From a virus, in IMG/VR virus record IMGVR_UViG_3300037502_000824, positions 1 through 36,271 of that record: a DNA stretch of 36,271 nt. One strand, 5' to 3'. The notes below the pieces were generated by a model. It worked only from the letters and a program-made list of their open reading frames with translations, was not told the DNA's origin and made no database searches. The position numbers and the translations under genes are program-made. Below are positions 28,455 through 36,162 of this stretch, piece after piece (positions within the stretch are counted from its first letter, which is position 1; each line of letters opens with the position of its first letter).

Positions 28455-28706
28455 TTAGGCAACGACAGCATACTGCCACTTGGTGCCGTCGGAGATGAAC
28501 ATCTTGCCGAGGCCAGTAGCATTGGTGGTCACACCAATCGAACCGGCAGGAGCGTCGGTCGTGGTGCTGTTGGCTGTAACAGCCGTGTCGAGGAAGTACA
28601 GACCTGCGCCAGTCGAGGACAGCAGGATAGTACCACCCAAGGATTTGGCAGCGTTGGTGTTGCCGTCAGAGACTTGATAAGCGGAACCGCCGTTAGGGAG
28701 TGCCAT
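28455..28706 (-). CDS. Small head protein, possible decoration protein
   Basis: This 83-residue Gly/Ala/Thr-rich protein starts ALPNGGSAYQVSDGN and has beta-like segments (GGTILLSSTGAGLYFLD, SIGVTTNATGLGKMFISDG). It lies immediately after the coat gene, with a strong GAAAGGAA binding site and its own flanking terminators, which suggests high and separately tuned expression. That fits a capsid decoration protein. No specific family is recognised. Confidence 0.7.
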   Translation of the reverse strand: MALPNGGSAYQVSDGNTNAAKSLGGTILLSSTGAGLYFLDTAVTANSTTTDAPAGSIGVTTNATGLGKMFISDGTKWQYAVVA

Positions 28707-28737
28707 GATGATTTCCTTTCAAATTGAGTTCAGAAAA

Positions 28738-28755
28738 GAGGGGCCGAAGCCCCTC
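28738..28755 (-). terminator. UUCG-loop terminator after the coat gene
   Basis: On the minus strand GAGGGGC pairs with GCCCCTC around TTCG, followed by TTTTCTG. It is 9 bp past the coat stop and upstream of the small head protein at 28706. As the operon must continue to lysis genes, termination is probably partial, or the hairpin protects the coat mRNA 3' end. Confidence 0.85.
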
Positions 28756-28763
28756 GGTTCAGA

Positions 28764-29972
28764 TTAGCCCCACACGCGGCAGGCCATCTGCGGGCGGATC
28801 GTGTTGTAGCCGTACAGAACGTCAACACGGCACGGCATGCGGTCGTTGTTGATGTCGTACTGGCGAACCACACGCAGGCTGATACCGTTGTGAACGGCAC
28901 GGCTGGCCATGTCCACGCCCTGGGGCAGCAGCAGGTCAGCGGTGGCGAACGCGATGGCGTCACGGTGGTAGGCGATGTTCTGAGCGTAGGTGGTGCCAGA
29001 AGCGCCCACGAACACCACAGCTTTACCCGAGGCGGGCAGGCTGTTGACGGTAGCCAGAGCGTTGCTGGCCGAGTAGATCGGAGCAACGGTGATCGTGCCA
29101 GCGCCAGAGCCGTCCAGAGTCACATCAGCGGTAGCGACGAACTGGAACAGCGAACCGGTGGACTCGCGGGTCTGGGGGTTCACAGCATAGCAGTCAGCCA
29201 CGGTGAACACGTCGCCAGCTTTCACGGTGTCGTTGGCACCAGCGCCGGTGATGGCGATGGAGGTAGCGCCTTCGCTCGTCACAGCAGCGGACAAAGTGCC
29301 ACCGGTGGCGTCGCGGGTACCGCAGGTGAACGACTTGATCGACTGGCTCATGTTCACTTCGTCATAGCCCAAAACCTGCTCGCCCATCATGCCGTTCTTG
29401 AACTGACGGGAGATCACGTCGGTGGGGTTGAAGAAGCCGGACAGGCCGTTGACCAGCGCAGCGTTGGCGGCGGGGTTCACGGTCAGGTAGCGCGGCGACA
29501 TGGTGGCAGCGTTCTCGTTCAGTTTCTGCTGGGCTTGCAGCATCACCAGAGCGGTGGCGGGCGTGGTGCCGGGGGTACCGACGCTGTTGCCGATCTGCTT
29601 GAATGCGTTGGCAACGTCAGCGTCCACGGTGGAGGCCAACTGGCTGATACGAGGCTTCAGAACGCGCTCTGCGAAGTCGTCCAACTGCATGGTCAGTTCG
29701 GCAGAGGTGAAGTTGATACCAACGTGCTTCTGCGAGGCCACGGTCAGGGTGGTGTACTGTTCGTTGTCGTCCTGAGCTTGCAGGGCGGCACCGTCAGTCA
29801 CCAGAGCGCGGTCGGGCAGGCGGATACGCAGGGTCGAACCAATCTTTGCACCTTCAACAGCGAAGCTGTCGTCGTACTGGCGGTTCACGTTGCGGGTGAT
29901 CACGAGGTTGTTCTCCAGAATTTCCAGAGATTTGCGCGTGATCATGTCAATGGTAAGAAGGCTGTTTGCCAT
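28764..29972 (-). CDS. Major capsid protein, P22 coat-like
   Basis: This 402-residue protein (P22 gp5 is 430) has the P22-coat family pattern: LLTIDMITRKSLEILENNLV near the N-terminus, DDSFAVEGAKIGSTLRIRLP, INFTSAELTMQLDDFAERVL, an inserted Gly/Thr-rich domain (about 210-320), and the C-terminal LRVVRQYDINNDRMPCRVDV. It forms the HK97-fold shell with the scaffold upstream. It has a GGAAATC binding site before the ATG. Confidence 0.92.
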   Translation of the reverse strand: MANSLLTIDMITRKSLEILENNLVITRNVNRQYDDSFAVEGAKIGSTLRIRLPDRALVTDGAALQAQDDNEQYTTLTVASQKHVGINFTSAELTMQLDDFAERVLKPRISQLASTVDADVANAFKQIGNSVGTPGTTPATALVMLQAQQKLNENAATMSPRYLTVNPAANAALVNGLSGFFNPTDVISRQFKNGMMGEQVLGYDEVNMSQSIKSFTCGTRDATGGTLSAAVTSEGATSIAITGAGANDTVKAGDVFTVADCYAVNPQTRESTGSLFQFVATADVTLDGSGAGTITVAPIYSASNALATVNSLPASGKAVVFVGASGTTYAQNIAYHRDAIAFATADLLLPQGVDMASRAVHNGISLRVVRQYDINNDRMPCRVDVLYGYNTIRPQMACRVWG

Positions 29973-29985
29973 GATGATTTCCTAT

Positions 29986-30783
29986 TTAACGGTTGCGGAG
30001 TGCCTGAGCCTTGGCGATTTGTCGTTGACGCTCGGCTGCGATCCACTCCGATGCACTCATGGTCTGGACAGACCGAGGATCGGTGGTGTCAGTGACACCG
30101 GGGTTCGTTGCACGGGCAGTCACCGGCTTAATCGGTGCTGGCGCAGACGTTGTTTTCTTTTGGGGAGGTTCGGCACTGATTTTGGCCTCAATCTTCCCAA
30201 TTTCACGCGCTTGCAGGAGCGGCGACAGACGCGAGATTCGGTCAGCTTCTTTCGGATTGCTGCCCAGCCAGTAGGCCAGATCAGGTCCGAGATCGGACGC
30301 CTTGATTGTCTCGGCCATCACGTCGGTGATGCGAAGTTGTGGATTGTAGGCAACTTGGTCAAAGTCGTCGTACTTACCACGGGCTTCTTCTTCACTTTCA
30401 GCGTAGGCTTCTTCAATCTGAGCGCGTTGCTTTTGGAGTTCACGCTGCGCGATCAGTTCCTCGGCCTTCTTCATCGCCAGTGCTTCCGCATAGGCTTCAG
30501 GAGACTCAAACTGGTCAACAGGCGGCAACTCTGACGGCACCGACTGCCTCACTTGCATTTCTGCTTGCTTGGCTTGCTGCTCACGTTCCCACTTACGTTG
30601 CTCTCTTGCGAGGCGCTTGCCGATCATCGCATCGAGTTCGGCCTGAGAGAACTTTTTCTCCTCGACTTGTTCGTTGCTCTGGTCAGCGACTTCCGGCGCG
30701 TTTTGTGCCTGATCCGTGGTGGCCGTCACCTCGGGGGCTGGCGCGGAGTCTACTTCCGCTAGGTTTTGGACTTCATCAGTCAT
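29986..30783 (-). CDS. Capsid scaffolding protein
   Basis: This 265-residue acidic, highly charged and helical protein has a Glu/Gln-rich centre (EEKKFSQAELDAMIGKRLAR, then EQRKWEREQQAKQAEM) and a basic C-terminus (SEWIAAERQRQIAKAQALRNR), typical of scaffolds that bind coat through a C-terminal basic helix. It is directly upstream of the coat gene, as in P22 (gene 8). ATG 30783 with GGAA upstream is preferred to a TTG at 30795. Confidence 0.85.
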   Translation of the reverse strand: MTDEVQNLAEVDSAPAPEVTATTDQAQNAPEVADQSNEQVEEKKFSQAELDAMIGKRLAREQRKWEREQQAKQAEMQVRQSVPSELPPVDQFESPEAYAEALAMKKAEELIAQRELQKQRAQIEEAYAESEEEARGKYDDFDQVAYNPQLRITDVMAETIKASDLGPDLAYWLGSNPKEADRISRLSPLLQAREIGKIEAKISAEPPQKKTTSAPAPIKPVTARATNPGVTDTTDPRSVQTMSASEWIAAERQRQIAKAQALRNR

Positions 30784-30829
30784 TTCATGTTCCAAAGGAA
30801 CCCCGGTCTACTGGGCCGGTACAGTTTGT

Positions 30830-30858
30830 ATTACACACGAATTGTCATTCGTATGCAA
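30830..30858 (-). promoter_or_regulatory. Internal late promoter for scaffold/coat genes
   Basis: On the minus strand TTGCAT (30853-30858) is followed after 17 bp by TGTAAT (30830-30835). The spacer contains the inverted repeat ACGAAT-N4-ATTCGT (30838-30853). It sits between the gene ending at 30845 and the scaffold start at 30783, where extra transcription of scaffold and coat would be useful. Confidence 0.6.
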
Positions 30859-31114
30859 TGGTGCAGGATACAGTGCCGGAGATCACCACATACAGTCCTT
30901 TGTTGGTGTACATACCGTCAAAGAAGTTGTAGTTGGTGCCCGCGACAGGGGTGAACGTGTCGAGAATCTTGGGGTCGGTGTTATCCGAATCCGGCGAATC
31001 GTACACGGTGATGGTGGGGGTGCTAGATGCAGCACTCACAAAAATGCCTTTCAGCTTTGCAGCCATCGGTTTGATCTGAGTGCTGGCGCTGATTTGGGTA
31101 TACGTTGAAGCCAT
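30845..31114 (-). CDS. Small virion-operon protein
   Basis: This 89-residue protein is beta-rich (KLKGIFVSAASSTPTITVYD, NKGLYVVISGTVSCTIAYE), resembling small unnamed phage structural proteins. It has a good GGAG binding site. Its last bases overlap the predicted scaffold promoter. Function is unknown. Confidence 0.68.
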   Translation of the reverse strand: MASTYTQISASTQIKPMAAKLKGIFVSAASSTPTITVYDSPDSDNTDPKILDTFTPVAGTNYNFFDGMYTNKGLYVVISGTVSCTIAYE

Positions 31115-31126
31115 GAGGGTTTCTCC

Positions 31127-31489
31127 TTATGCGAGGAATTTGAGTTTGTACAGGGTGGACAGATAAACCGCGACGATCTCGTCGATGATGTTCTGAAGCG
31201 GGGTGTCGGTTTTTTCACAGACCTCGTACCGCATCTTTTCGACTTCCTTGAGGGAGTCTTCCAAAAACTCAGTGATGTTCGCGGTCTTGCGGGCGTTGCG
31301 CAGCGTGATGGGGCCGATCAACCCGTGACGGCCTTGGTAGGCTTCGGCAAACTTGTCGGCCGCTTCGATCACGTCTTCATAGAAATGACGCAGGGCTTTG
31401 TGCTTGGAGTAGCTGCGGGTGTTCAGGTGGACGGAATGCGCGACATCCCGAGCCAAGAACAACTCGCCCACGAAATCAGCGCATTTCAT
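31127..31489 (-). CDS. DUF5856-like four-helix protein
   Basis: This 120-residue helical protein contains VHLNTRSYSKHKALRHFYED, then EAADKFAEAYQGRHGLIGP, matching a widespread phage family (DUF5856) with a ferritin/Dps-like four-helix look. The role is not known; metal-binding His and Glu are plausible but unproven. It starts within the last 14 nt of the portal gene. Confidence 0.78.
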   Translation of the reverse strand: MKCADFVGELFLARDVAHSVHLNTRSYSKHKALRHFYEDVIEAADKFAEAYQGRHGLIGPITLRNARKTANITEFLEDSLKEVEKMRYEVCEKTDTPLQNIIDEIVAVYLSTLYKLKFLA

Positions 31490-33650
31490 TCATCTCTCCT
31501 TGTTCAGGCATCTCGGCAGGTAATTCCATCATTGGTTGTGAACCAGTGACCAGATCACCGGTGTCGATGGCAGCAGCGATTGTGCCCATCACGATGTCTT
31601 GAATTTGCTCGGGTGTCATGCCAGCCTGCACCGCAGCGATTCGCTTGGTCTCGGCGTCGTATGCCTTGATCTGGTTGGCCTGCTCTTTGATCTCCAAGTC
31701 GCGGGCTTCCATGCTCTGCTGGACGTTTTGCAGCATGGCCTGCATGGCCTGCATCTGCTGGGCCATCTGTTCCATCTGCTGATTCGCAGCCACCAGAGCC
31801 GGATTGTCCTCGTCGGCCAGCACCTTGGGGTCCAGAGTCTTCTGAAACCGCTTTGCAAGGTCTTGGGCACCGGGCCAGTCCATGTTCTTGACGAACAGGT
31901 CACCGGCCACGCTCCACAGTTGCGGGTTGCCCTGCAACAGTTGGGCCATCGACTCCAAGGCTTCCTGACGCTTAGTGGCGTAGCCGGGGCCGGTGATGAC
32001 ACGCACGTCGTACTTGCCGACTGCCGGGTTGTAGATTTTGTCGATCACAACGCCTTCAGGATTGACGATTTTTTTGACCGGCTCCTGCTGCATCGGGTTC
32101 ATCTTGACGGTCGATGGTTCGCCGTCTTCACCAATGATGCGGGCGATCCGCTCGGTGTCGTAAATCTTGGGGATCAAATCCACCAGTTGACGACCAACAT
32201 GGCGAATAGCGCGGGCCAGATTATCCACATAGTGATAGGTTCCTACGTCGCCCTCACGCTGACGCGCAAGGATGGCTTTACCAGAACGCTCATTGCTGGT
32301 CATGCCCAGCGAAGCGTTGTACTGACCGGTGGCCGACTTGATATCTTCCGATGCACCCGCCTTGGCTTGCAGGAGGCCGCTGGAGGCCATCGGAGGCTGT
32401 GCCCGCTGGGGTAGGGGCAGGATGTTTCCCTGACCGTCTGTAACGTCCGGATTGACCTCCAGATACGGCCAGTTCTGGGTGTTGGCGGTCTTCCACTGGG
32501 TTTCGTAACCCTCAAACTGACCGCCGTAGCCAATGAACGGGGCTTTGGGGGCCAGCGCCAACATCTCGGCTTCCTGCGACACCCAGTAGTTGTACATGCG
32601 CTGGGCGTCTTTGGCGTTGCGCACCAGACCGCTCACGTACAGACGACCATCGACCTCGAACTCGTTGCCGATCACGCGCACCACGGGGATGTACTGACCA
32701 GCCCAGTCGCGTTCTTCAAGAATCTCGTAGCCGTTGATCTTGCACCACTTGACGCGCTTGCGATCCGACTGGCGAGAGCGCAGGGGCTTGCCAAACATCA
32801 TGCGCAGCGACTTGTCTTCGGGGGTGCCGTCAAACGCAGTCACGTTGCCGGGGTACAGGTTCAGCGTGGCCTTGTCGTGCTCGATGTAGAAGTACTCAGC
32901 GATGCGGACTGTGTTCTCGTTGAGCCAGTTGCTGATGGACTGATCGCCCACACCCAACGACATCAGGGTCGAGATGGGGGCGGCGTCCGGGTACATGCGC
33001 TCGTACTCGGCTTTGGTCAGGTCTTCCGTGATGAAACACCAGCGGGCGTCTGCACCGGTGGGGTCTTGAATCAGCGGGTCCATGTAGACCGAGAAGCTGT
33101 TGCGCACTCGGCCGATCTTGATGTCCTGATCGAATGTGCTTTCGTCGCAGTACTCGGTCAGCAGACGGATGTAGCCTTCGCCGTAGGAAACTTGGTTTTC
33201 GCAGGCAGTGTCGTAGGCCACATCGGCATCGGAGATGTACTCAATGTGACGGATCACGCCGTTGTAGACCTCGGCCACCTCAACGTCGCCCTTGTCGTCG
33301 GCCGGGATCACCTTGATGCCGGGGCGGTTCATCCGCTGTTCGTTGGTGATCTGCTTGACGTGCTGGGGTAGCTTGTTGATGGTCAGCGTGGGTCGGGCGT
33401 TGATGGTCTGACCTTGGACCGCGCCACGGGTCTGGAGCACGTCAGCGGGCCACTGCCACTGGTTGTCCGGGGAACCTGCATAGAACCGCAGGTCATCGAG
33501 TTCGCTTTCGCGGGTCTCGGACATGGCCGAAATCGCCATCGTCATGCGAGACCGGGCGACGGTCAGGATGTCCTCGGAACCGCCTTTTGACGGGTACGGG
33601 CCGTTCTTTGCCACATTCGCTGCGGCCACGATTCCGATGTTGTCTTTCAT
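31476..33650 (-). CDS. Portal protein, P22 gp1-like
   Basis: This 724-residue protein almost equals P22 gp1 in length (725). Recognisable segments are SELDDLRFYAGSPDNQWQWP, QHVKQITNEQRMNRPGIKV, and the AYDTACENQVSYGEGYIRL block. The last 120 residues are Gln/Met-rich helix (QMAQQMQAMQAMLQNVQQSM), corresponding to the barrel region of P22-type portals. It forms the dodecameric DNA gate at one capsid vertex. Its ATG overlaps the GroES-like stop. Confidence 0.93.
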   Translation of the reverse strand: MKDNIGIVAAANVAKNGPYPSKGGSEDILTVARSRMTMAISAMSETRESELDDLRFYAGSPDNQWQWPADVLQTRGAVQGQTINARPTLTINKLPQHVKQITNEQRMNRPGIKVIPADDKGDVEVAEVYNGVIRHIEYISDADVAYDTACENQVSYGEGYIRLLTEYCDESTFDQDIKIGRVRNSFSVYMDPLIQDPTGADARWCFITEDLTKAEYERMYPDAAPISTLMSLGVGDQSISNWLNENTVRIAEYFYIEHDKATLNLYPGNVTAFDGTPEDKSLRMMFGKPLRSRQSDRKRVKWCKINGYEILEERDWAGQYIPVVRVIGNEFEVDGRLYVSGLVRNAKDAQRMYNYWVSQEAEMLALAPKAPFIGYGGQFEGYETQWKTANTQNWPYLEVNPDVTDGQGNILPLPQRAQPPMASSGLLQAKAGASEDIKSATGQYNASLGMTSNERSGKAILARQREGDVGTYHYVDNLARAIRHVGRQLVDLIPKIYDTERIARIIGEDGEPSTVKMNPMQQEPVKKIVNPEGVVIDKIYNPAVGKYDVRVITGPGYATKRQEALESMAQLLQGNPQLWSVAGDLFVKNMDWPGAQDLAKRFQKTLDPKVLADEDNPALVAANQQMEQMAQQMQAMQAMLQNVQQSMEARDLEIKEQANQIKAYDAETKRIAAVQAGMTPEQIQDIVMGTIAAAIDTGDLVTGSQPMMELPAEMPEQGEMNEMR

Positions 33651-33895
33651 GCGTCAAATACTCCGAGGGTGTGGGCTTCTCGCATCACGAGCAAGCCTTC
33701 TCCCTGCCATTGTAAGTCTTGACCGATGGAATCGCCAAATAGCACTTTATCGCCGACTTTCACGTCTTTGGCATCTGGTCCAGCGGAAATGACAATACCA
33801 GTGCCTGTCTGTTTCTGTCGCAGAAGCACAAACAACTCGTGTTTCTCCATGTCTGGACGGACGATCAGGCAGTCTTGCAGGGCTTGAATGTTCAT
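33647..33895 (-). CDS. GroES-like co-chaperonin
   Basis: This 82-residue protein matches the Cpn10 fold: LQDCLIVRPDMEKHE, then GTGIVISAGPDAKDVKVGDK and VLFG, and a C-terminal LLVMREAHTLGVFD. The short segment between (LFVLLRQKQTG) corresponds to the mobile loop that contacts GroEL. T4 gp31 is a known phage co-chaperonin for capsid folding. Its place between TerL and portal suggests it helps host GroEL fold the coat or portal. Confidence 0.85.
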   Translation of the reverse strand: MNIQALQDCLIVRPDMEKHELFVLLRQKQTGTGIVISAGPDAKDVKVGDKVLFGDSIGQDLQWQGEGLLVMREAHTLGVFDA

Positions 33896-34056
33896 TTTTT
33901 GGACTTCATTGGGGCTTTTGTGCCGGACTTTTTGGCGGCTTCGCGCTTAACTGAATACGCGATGGCAACGGCCTGTTTGACCGGTTTTCCGCTGGCAACT
34001 TCGGCCTTGATGTTCTTGCGGAAAGCATTTTTGCTGGTGGATTTCACGAGTGGCAT
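33892..34056 (-). CDS. 54-residue basic protein
   Basis: This frame starts MPLVKSTSKNAFRKNIKAEV, contains GKPVKQAVAIAYSVKREAAK and ends in a Lys-rich tail. Such short basic proteins recur in phage genomes beside terminase or head genes with no assigned function. The ATG lies one base after the TerL stop, and the gene overlaps the GroES-like start by ATGA, so the chain is coupled. The high charge suggests DNA or RNA binding. Confidence 0.75.
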   Translation of the reverse strand: MPLVKSTSKNAFRKNIKAEVASGKPVKQAVAIAYSVKREAAKKSGTKAPMKSKK

Positions 34057-34057
34057 G

Positions 34058-35599
34058 TCAAGACCCCATCCAAGATGTTAAAACGGCCCCGTTTTGGGCA
34101 TTGCGCCGGGGCACTACGCGATCATTGTACTCCCGATGTGCAACAGGAAATGCGAAAGTCACGGCGATGGCGTCAGCGGCATCCGGTGAGGCCAGACCAC
34201 GGGCTTTCATTTCCTTCTTGCCTTCCAAGAATATGGTGCCCGCAGAGTTGGGCTTCTTCATCGGCCCGACGAGATCGGCCTTCAAAAGCCTGTCCTGCGG
34301 CAAACTGGCCGACTTGAGCCAATCGCGCATGGCTCCCCAAATCTCGGCCCTCTTGTTGCCCCACATCACGGGGTTCTTGGCCTTCCAGCCAAAGTTGACC
34401 CCGCGCACTTTGTACTTCTGCTCGGTCAGTCTGTCAAGGATGCCATACCCGAGGCCACCCTCGTCGATCACCGTGAGTGCTGGCCGGTACTCTTCGATGG
34501 CGTCGATGACGTGACCCACGGTGGTCATGGTGTCGTCACCTCGGAACCGCTTGATCGCCACAATGTCACGCCCTTGGCGCACGGCGATCACGGTGCTGTC
34601 CATGCCGCCCCGGGCCGGGTCCACGCCGATCACGATGGGTGCGGTCATGTCCTTGTACTTGGGGCGCTTCATGGCGTCATCGACAAGATGCGGCGCGATG
34701 AACTGGTCTTGGCCGGACTTGGGGAAATCCCCATAGACCTCGACCCGGGCCTCGTCGGAGTCCTCGCCGTACTCCTCGATGATCTGCTGGTAGATGGTCT
34801 TGTCGGTGCCCTCGACTGTGCGGGCGTCGATCTTCTCGGACTCCCAGAAATCCCGCTTGTTACCGTCCACGGCCTCGTAGAAGTACCCGGTGTTGCGACG
34901 GCCGTTGGAGAACGCGAACCAATACCGGTCAAGAATGTTCTCCGTAAAGAAGCCCGCCGCCACGGACCAGATGCTGTCCGGGATACCGCTGGCTTCGTCG
35001 AAGATCACCATCATGCCGTCCATGTTGTGAACACCGGCGTAGGCGTCTGGGTTCTCCTCGCTCCACAGTTTACCCTCGGCACCCCAGTACCGGGTGCCCT
35101 TCTTGAGGTCCCGCTCGACCAACTCGGTCAGCCATGCGGCCGGGTTTAGGCTTGTGGCCGTCGGCTCCCACCAGTGGGCGTTGATCGCCATCGTGACCCA
35201 CTTGGTGAGTTCACCCCACGTCACTTTACGCAACTGGTTCTCGCTGTTGGCCGACACGATGACAGACGACCCGATCCGGGTGGTCAGCATCCACAGGATT
35301 AACCACGACACGAGTGCGGACTTACCGACACCCCGGCCGGACGAAACAGCCCTGCGCAGCGCATCAATCAGATCACCCTCGGTCAGCTTGCCCCGGTTCT
35401 CTTTGATGAAGTCCCGTATCCGACGCAGCGTCCTGCGCTGCCACGCTCGGGGTGCCTTGAAGTGCTCGAGGGGTGTGTTCTTCTGCCCCCACGGGAACGC
35501 GAACAGCACGAACGCCTCGGGATCGTCCTTGATCGCGGGACTCCACAACTGCGACATCAGCAGTTGCTCCTCCTCTGGCGAGTAGCGCATCTTCTGCAT
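34058..35599 (-). CDS. Terminase large subunit
   Basis: This 513-residue protein has the packaging ATPase P-loop SGRGVGKS (87-94), Walker B VIFDEAS (D201, E202), a possible coupling segment SNGRRNTGYF, and the C-terminal RNase H-like nuclease with D327 in GVDPARGGMD, D379 in TVIDEGG and a late Asp in SPDAADA. It cuts and pumps DNA into the prohead with TerS. It starts at an ATG overlapping the TerS stop (TGATG), with GGAG upstream. Confidence 0.94.
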   Translation of the reverse strand: MQKMRYSPEEEQLLMSQLWSPAIKDDPEAFVLFAFPWGQKNTPLEHFKAPRAWQRRTLRRIRDFIKENRGKLTEGDLIDALRRAVSSGRGVGKSALVSWLILWMLTTRIGSSVIVSANSENQLRKVTWGELTKWVTMAINAHWWEPTATSLNPAAWLTELVERDLKKGTRYWGAEGKLWSEENPDAYAGVHNMDGMMVIFDEASGIPDSIWSVAAGFFTENILDRYWFAFSNGRRNTGYFYEAVDGNKRDFWESEKIDARTVEGTDKTIYQQIIEEYGEDSDEARVEVYGDFPKSGQDQFIAPHLVDDAMKRPKYKDMTAPIVIGVDPARGGMDSTVIAVRQGRDIVAIKRFRGDDTMTTVGHVIDAIEEYRPALTVIDEGGLGYGILDRLTEQKYKVRGVNFGWKAKNPVMWGNKRAEIWGAMRDWLKSASLPQDRLLKADLVGPMKKPNSAGTIFLEGKKEMKARGLASPDAADAIAVTFAFPVAHREYNDRVVPRRNAQNGAVLTSWMGS

Positions 35600-36162
35600 C
35601 AGTCATTCTCCAATCTCGGGGTCACATCGACCACATCGGCTTCAATCACCCGGGCCTGAGCCTGCGCCAGCGCCTCAGTGATCGAGATCGTCCCGCCCAC
35701 CTCAATCTGCTTGGTTTCCCCGTACCGCTTCCGGTTATGCGCCGACATGAGCCACTTGCGCGTGTCGATGCGCAGCTTGTCGCGGTTGACGGTATCACTC
35801 GATGACGGGTCAATCGCTTCGACCCCATCGGCAATCTCAAGAATCTCCCCGGCAAGGAACTCGGTGCGCATCTCCTGCGCTTCCTTGAATCGCTCGTGGC
35901 GTTGGGGGTCGCGCTTGACCCAGCGCAGGAAGTCCTCATACGAGATGATGCGCGGGTCGTCTTCGATCAGGGATTGCAGGGAGCGGCCCCGATAGATGTC
36001 CTCGATGACACGCTCGAAGATTTGCTCATATTCGAGGTGCAGCAGTTCTCTCGCGGCCTTGGTGGGCCGTGGGGGCTTGGGGTCTGGGCACGACAGCCAG
36101 TTTGGGAGTGGGGTTTCACCGGTGACAACCGTGCCTACGAACTGGGGGTTTCCTTGTTCCAT
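35599..36162 (-). CDS. Terminase small subunit, Sf6-like
   Basis: This 187-residue protein has an N-terminal Pro-rich tail, an HTH-like segment (GRSLQSLIEDDPRIISYEDF followed by LRWVKRDPQRHERFKEAQE), a helical oligomerisation part (LAGEILEIADGVE) and the family signature DKLRIDTRKWLMSAHNRKRYG. It recognises phage DNA for headful packaging. The ATG at 36160-36162 lies only a few bases below the predicted promoter -10, so the mRNA may be nearly leaderless. The first codons are repeated at 1-18 through circularity. Confidence 0.88.
   Translation of the reverse strand: MEQGNPQFVGTVVTGETPLPNWLSCPDPKPPRPTKAARELLHLEYEQIFERVIEDIYRGRSLQSLIEDDPRIISYEDFLRWVKRDPQRHERFKEAQEMRTEFLAGEILEIADGVEAIDPSSSDTVNRDKLRIDTRKWLMSAHNRKRYGETKQIEVGGTISITEALAQAQARVIEADVVDVTPRLEND

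Noticed and set aside
28890-30095. 401-residue plus-strand frame opposite the coat gene
   Set aside because: Antisense to the well-supported major capsid protein and low-complexity in Gly/Val/His.
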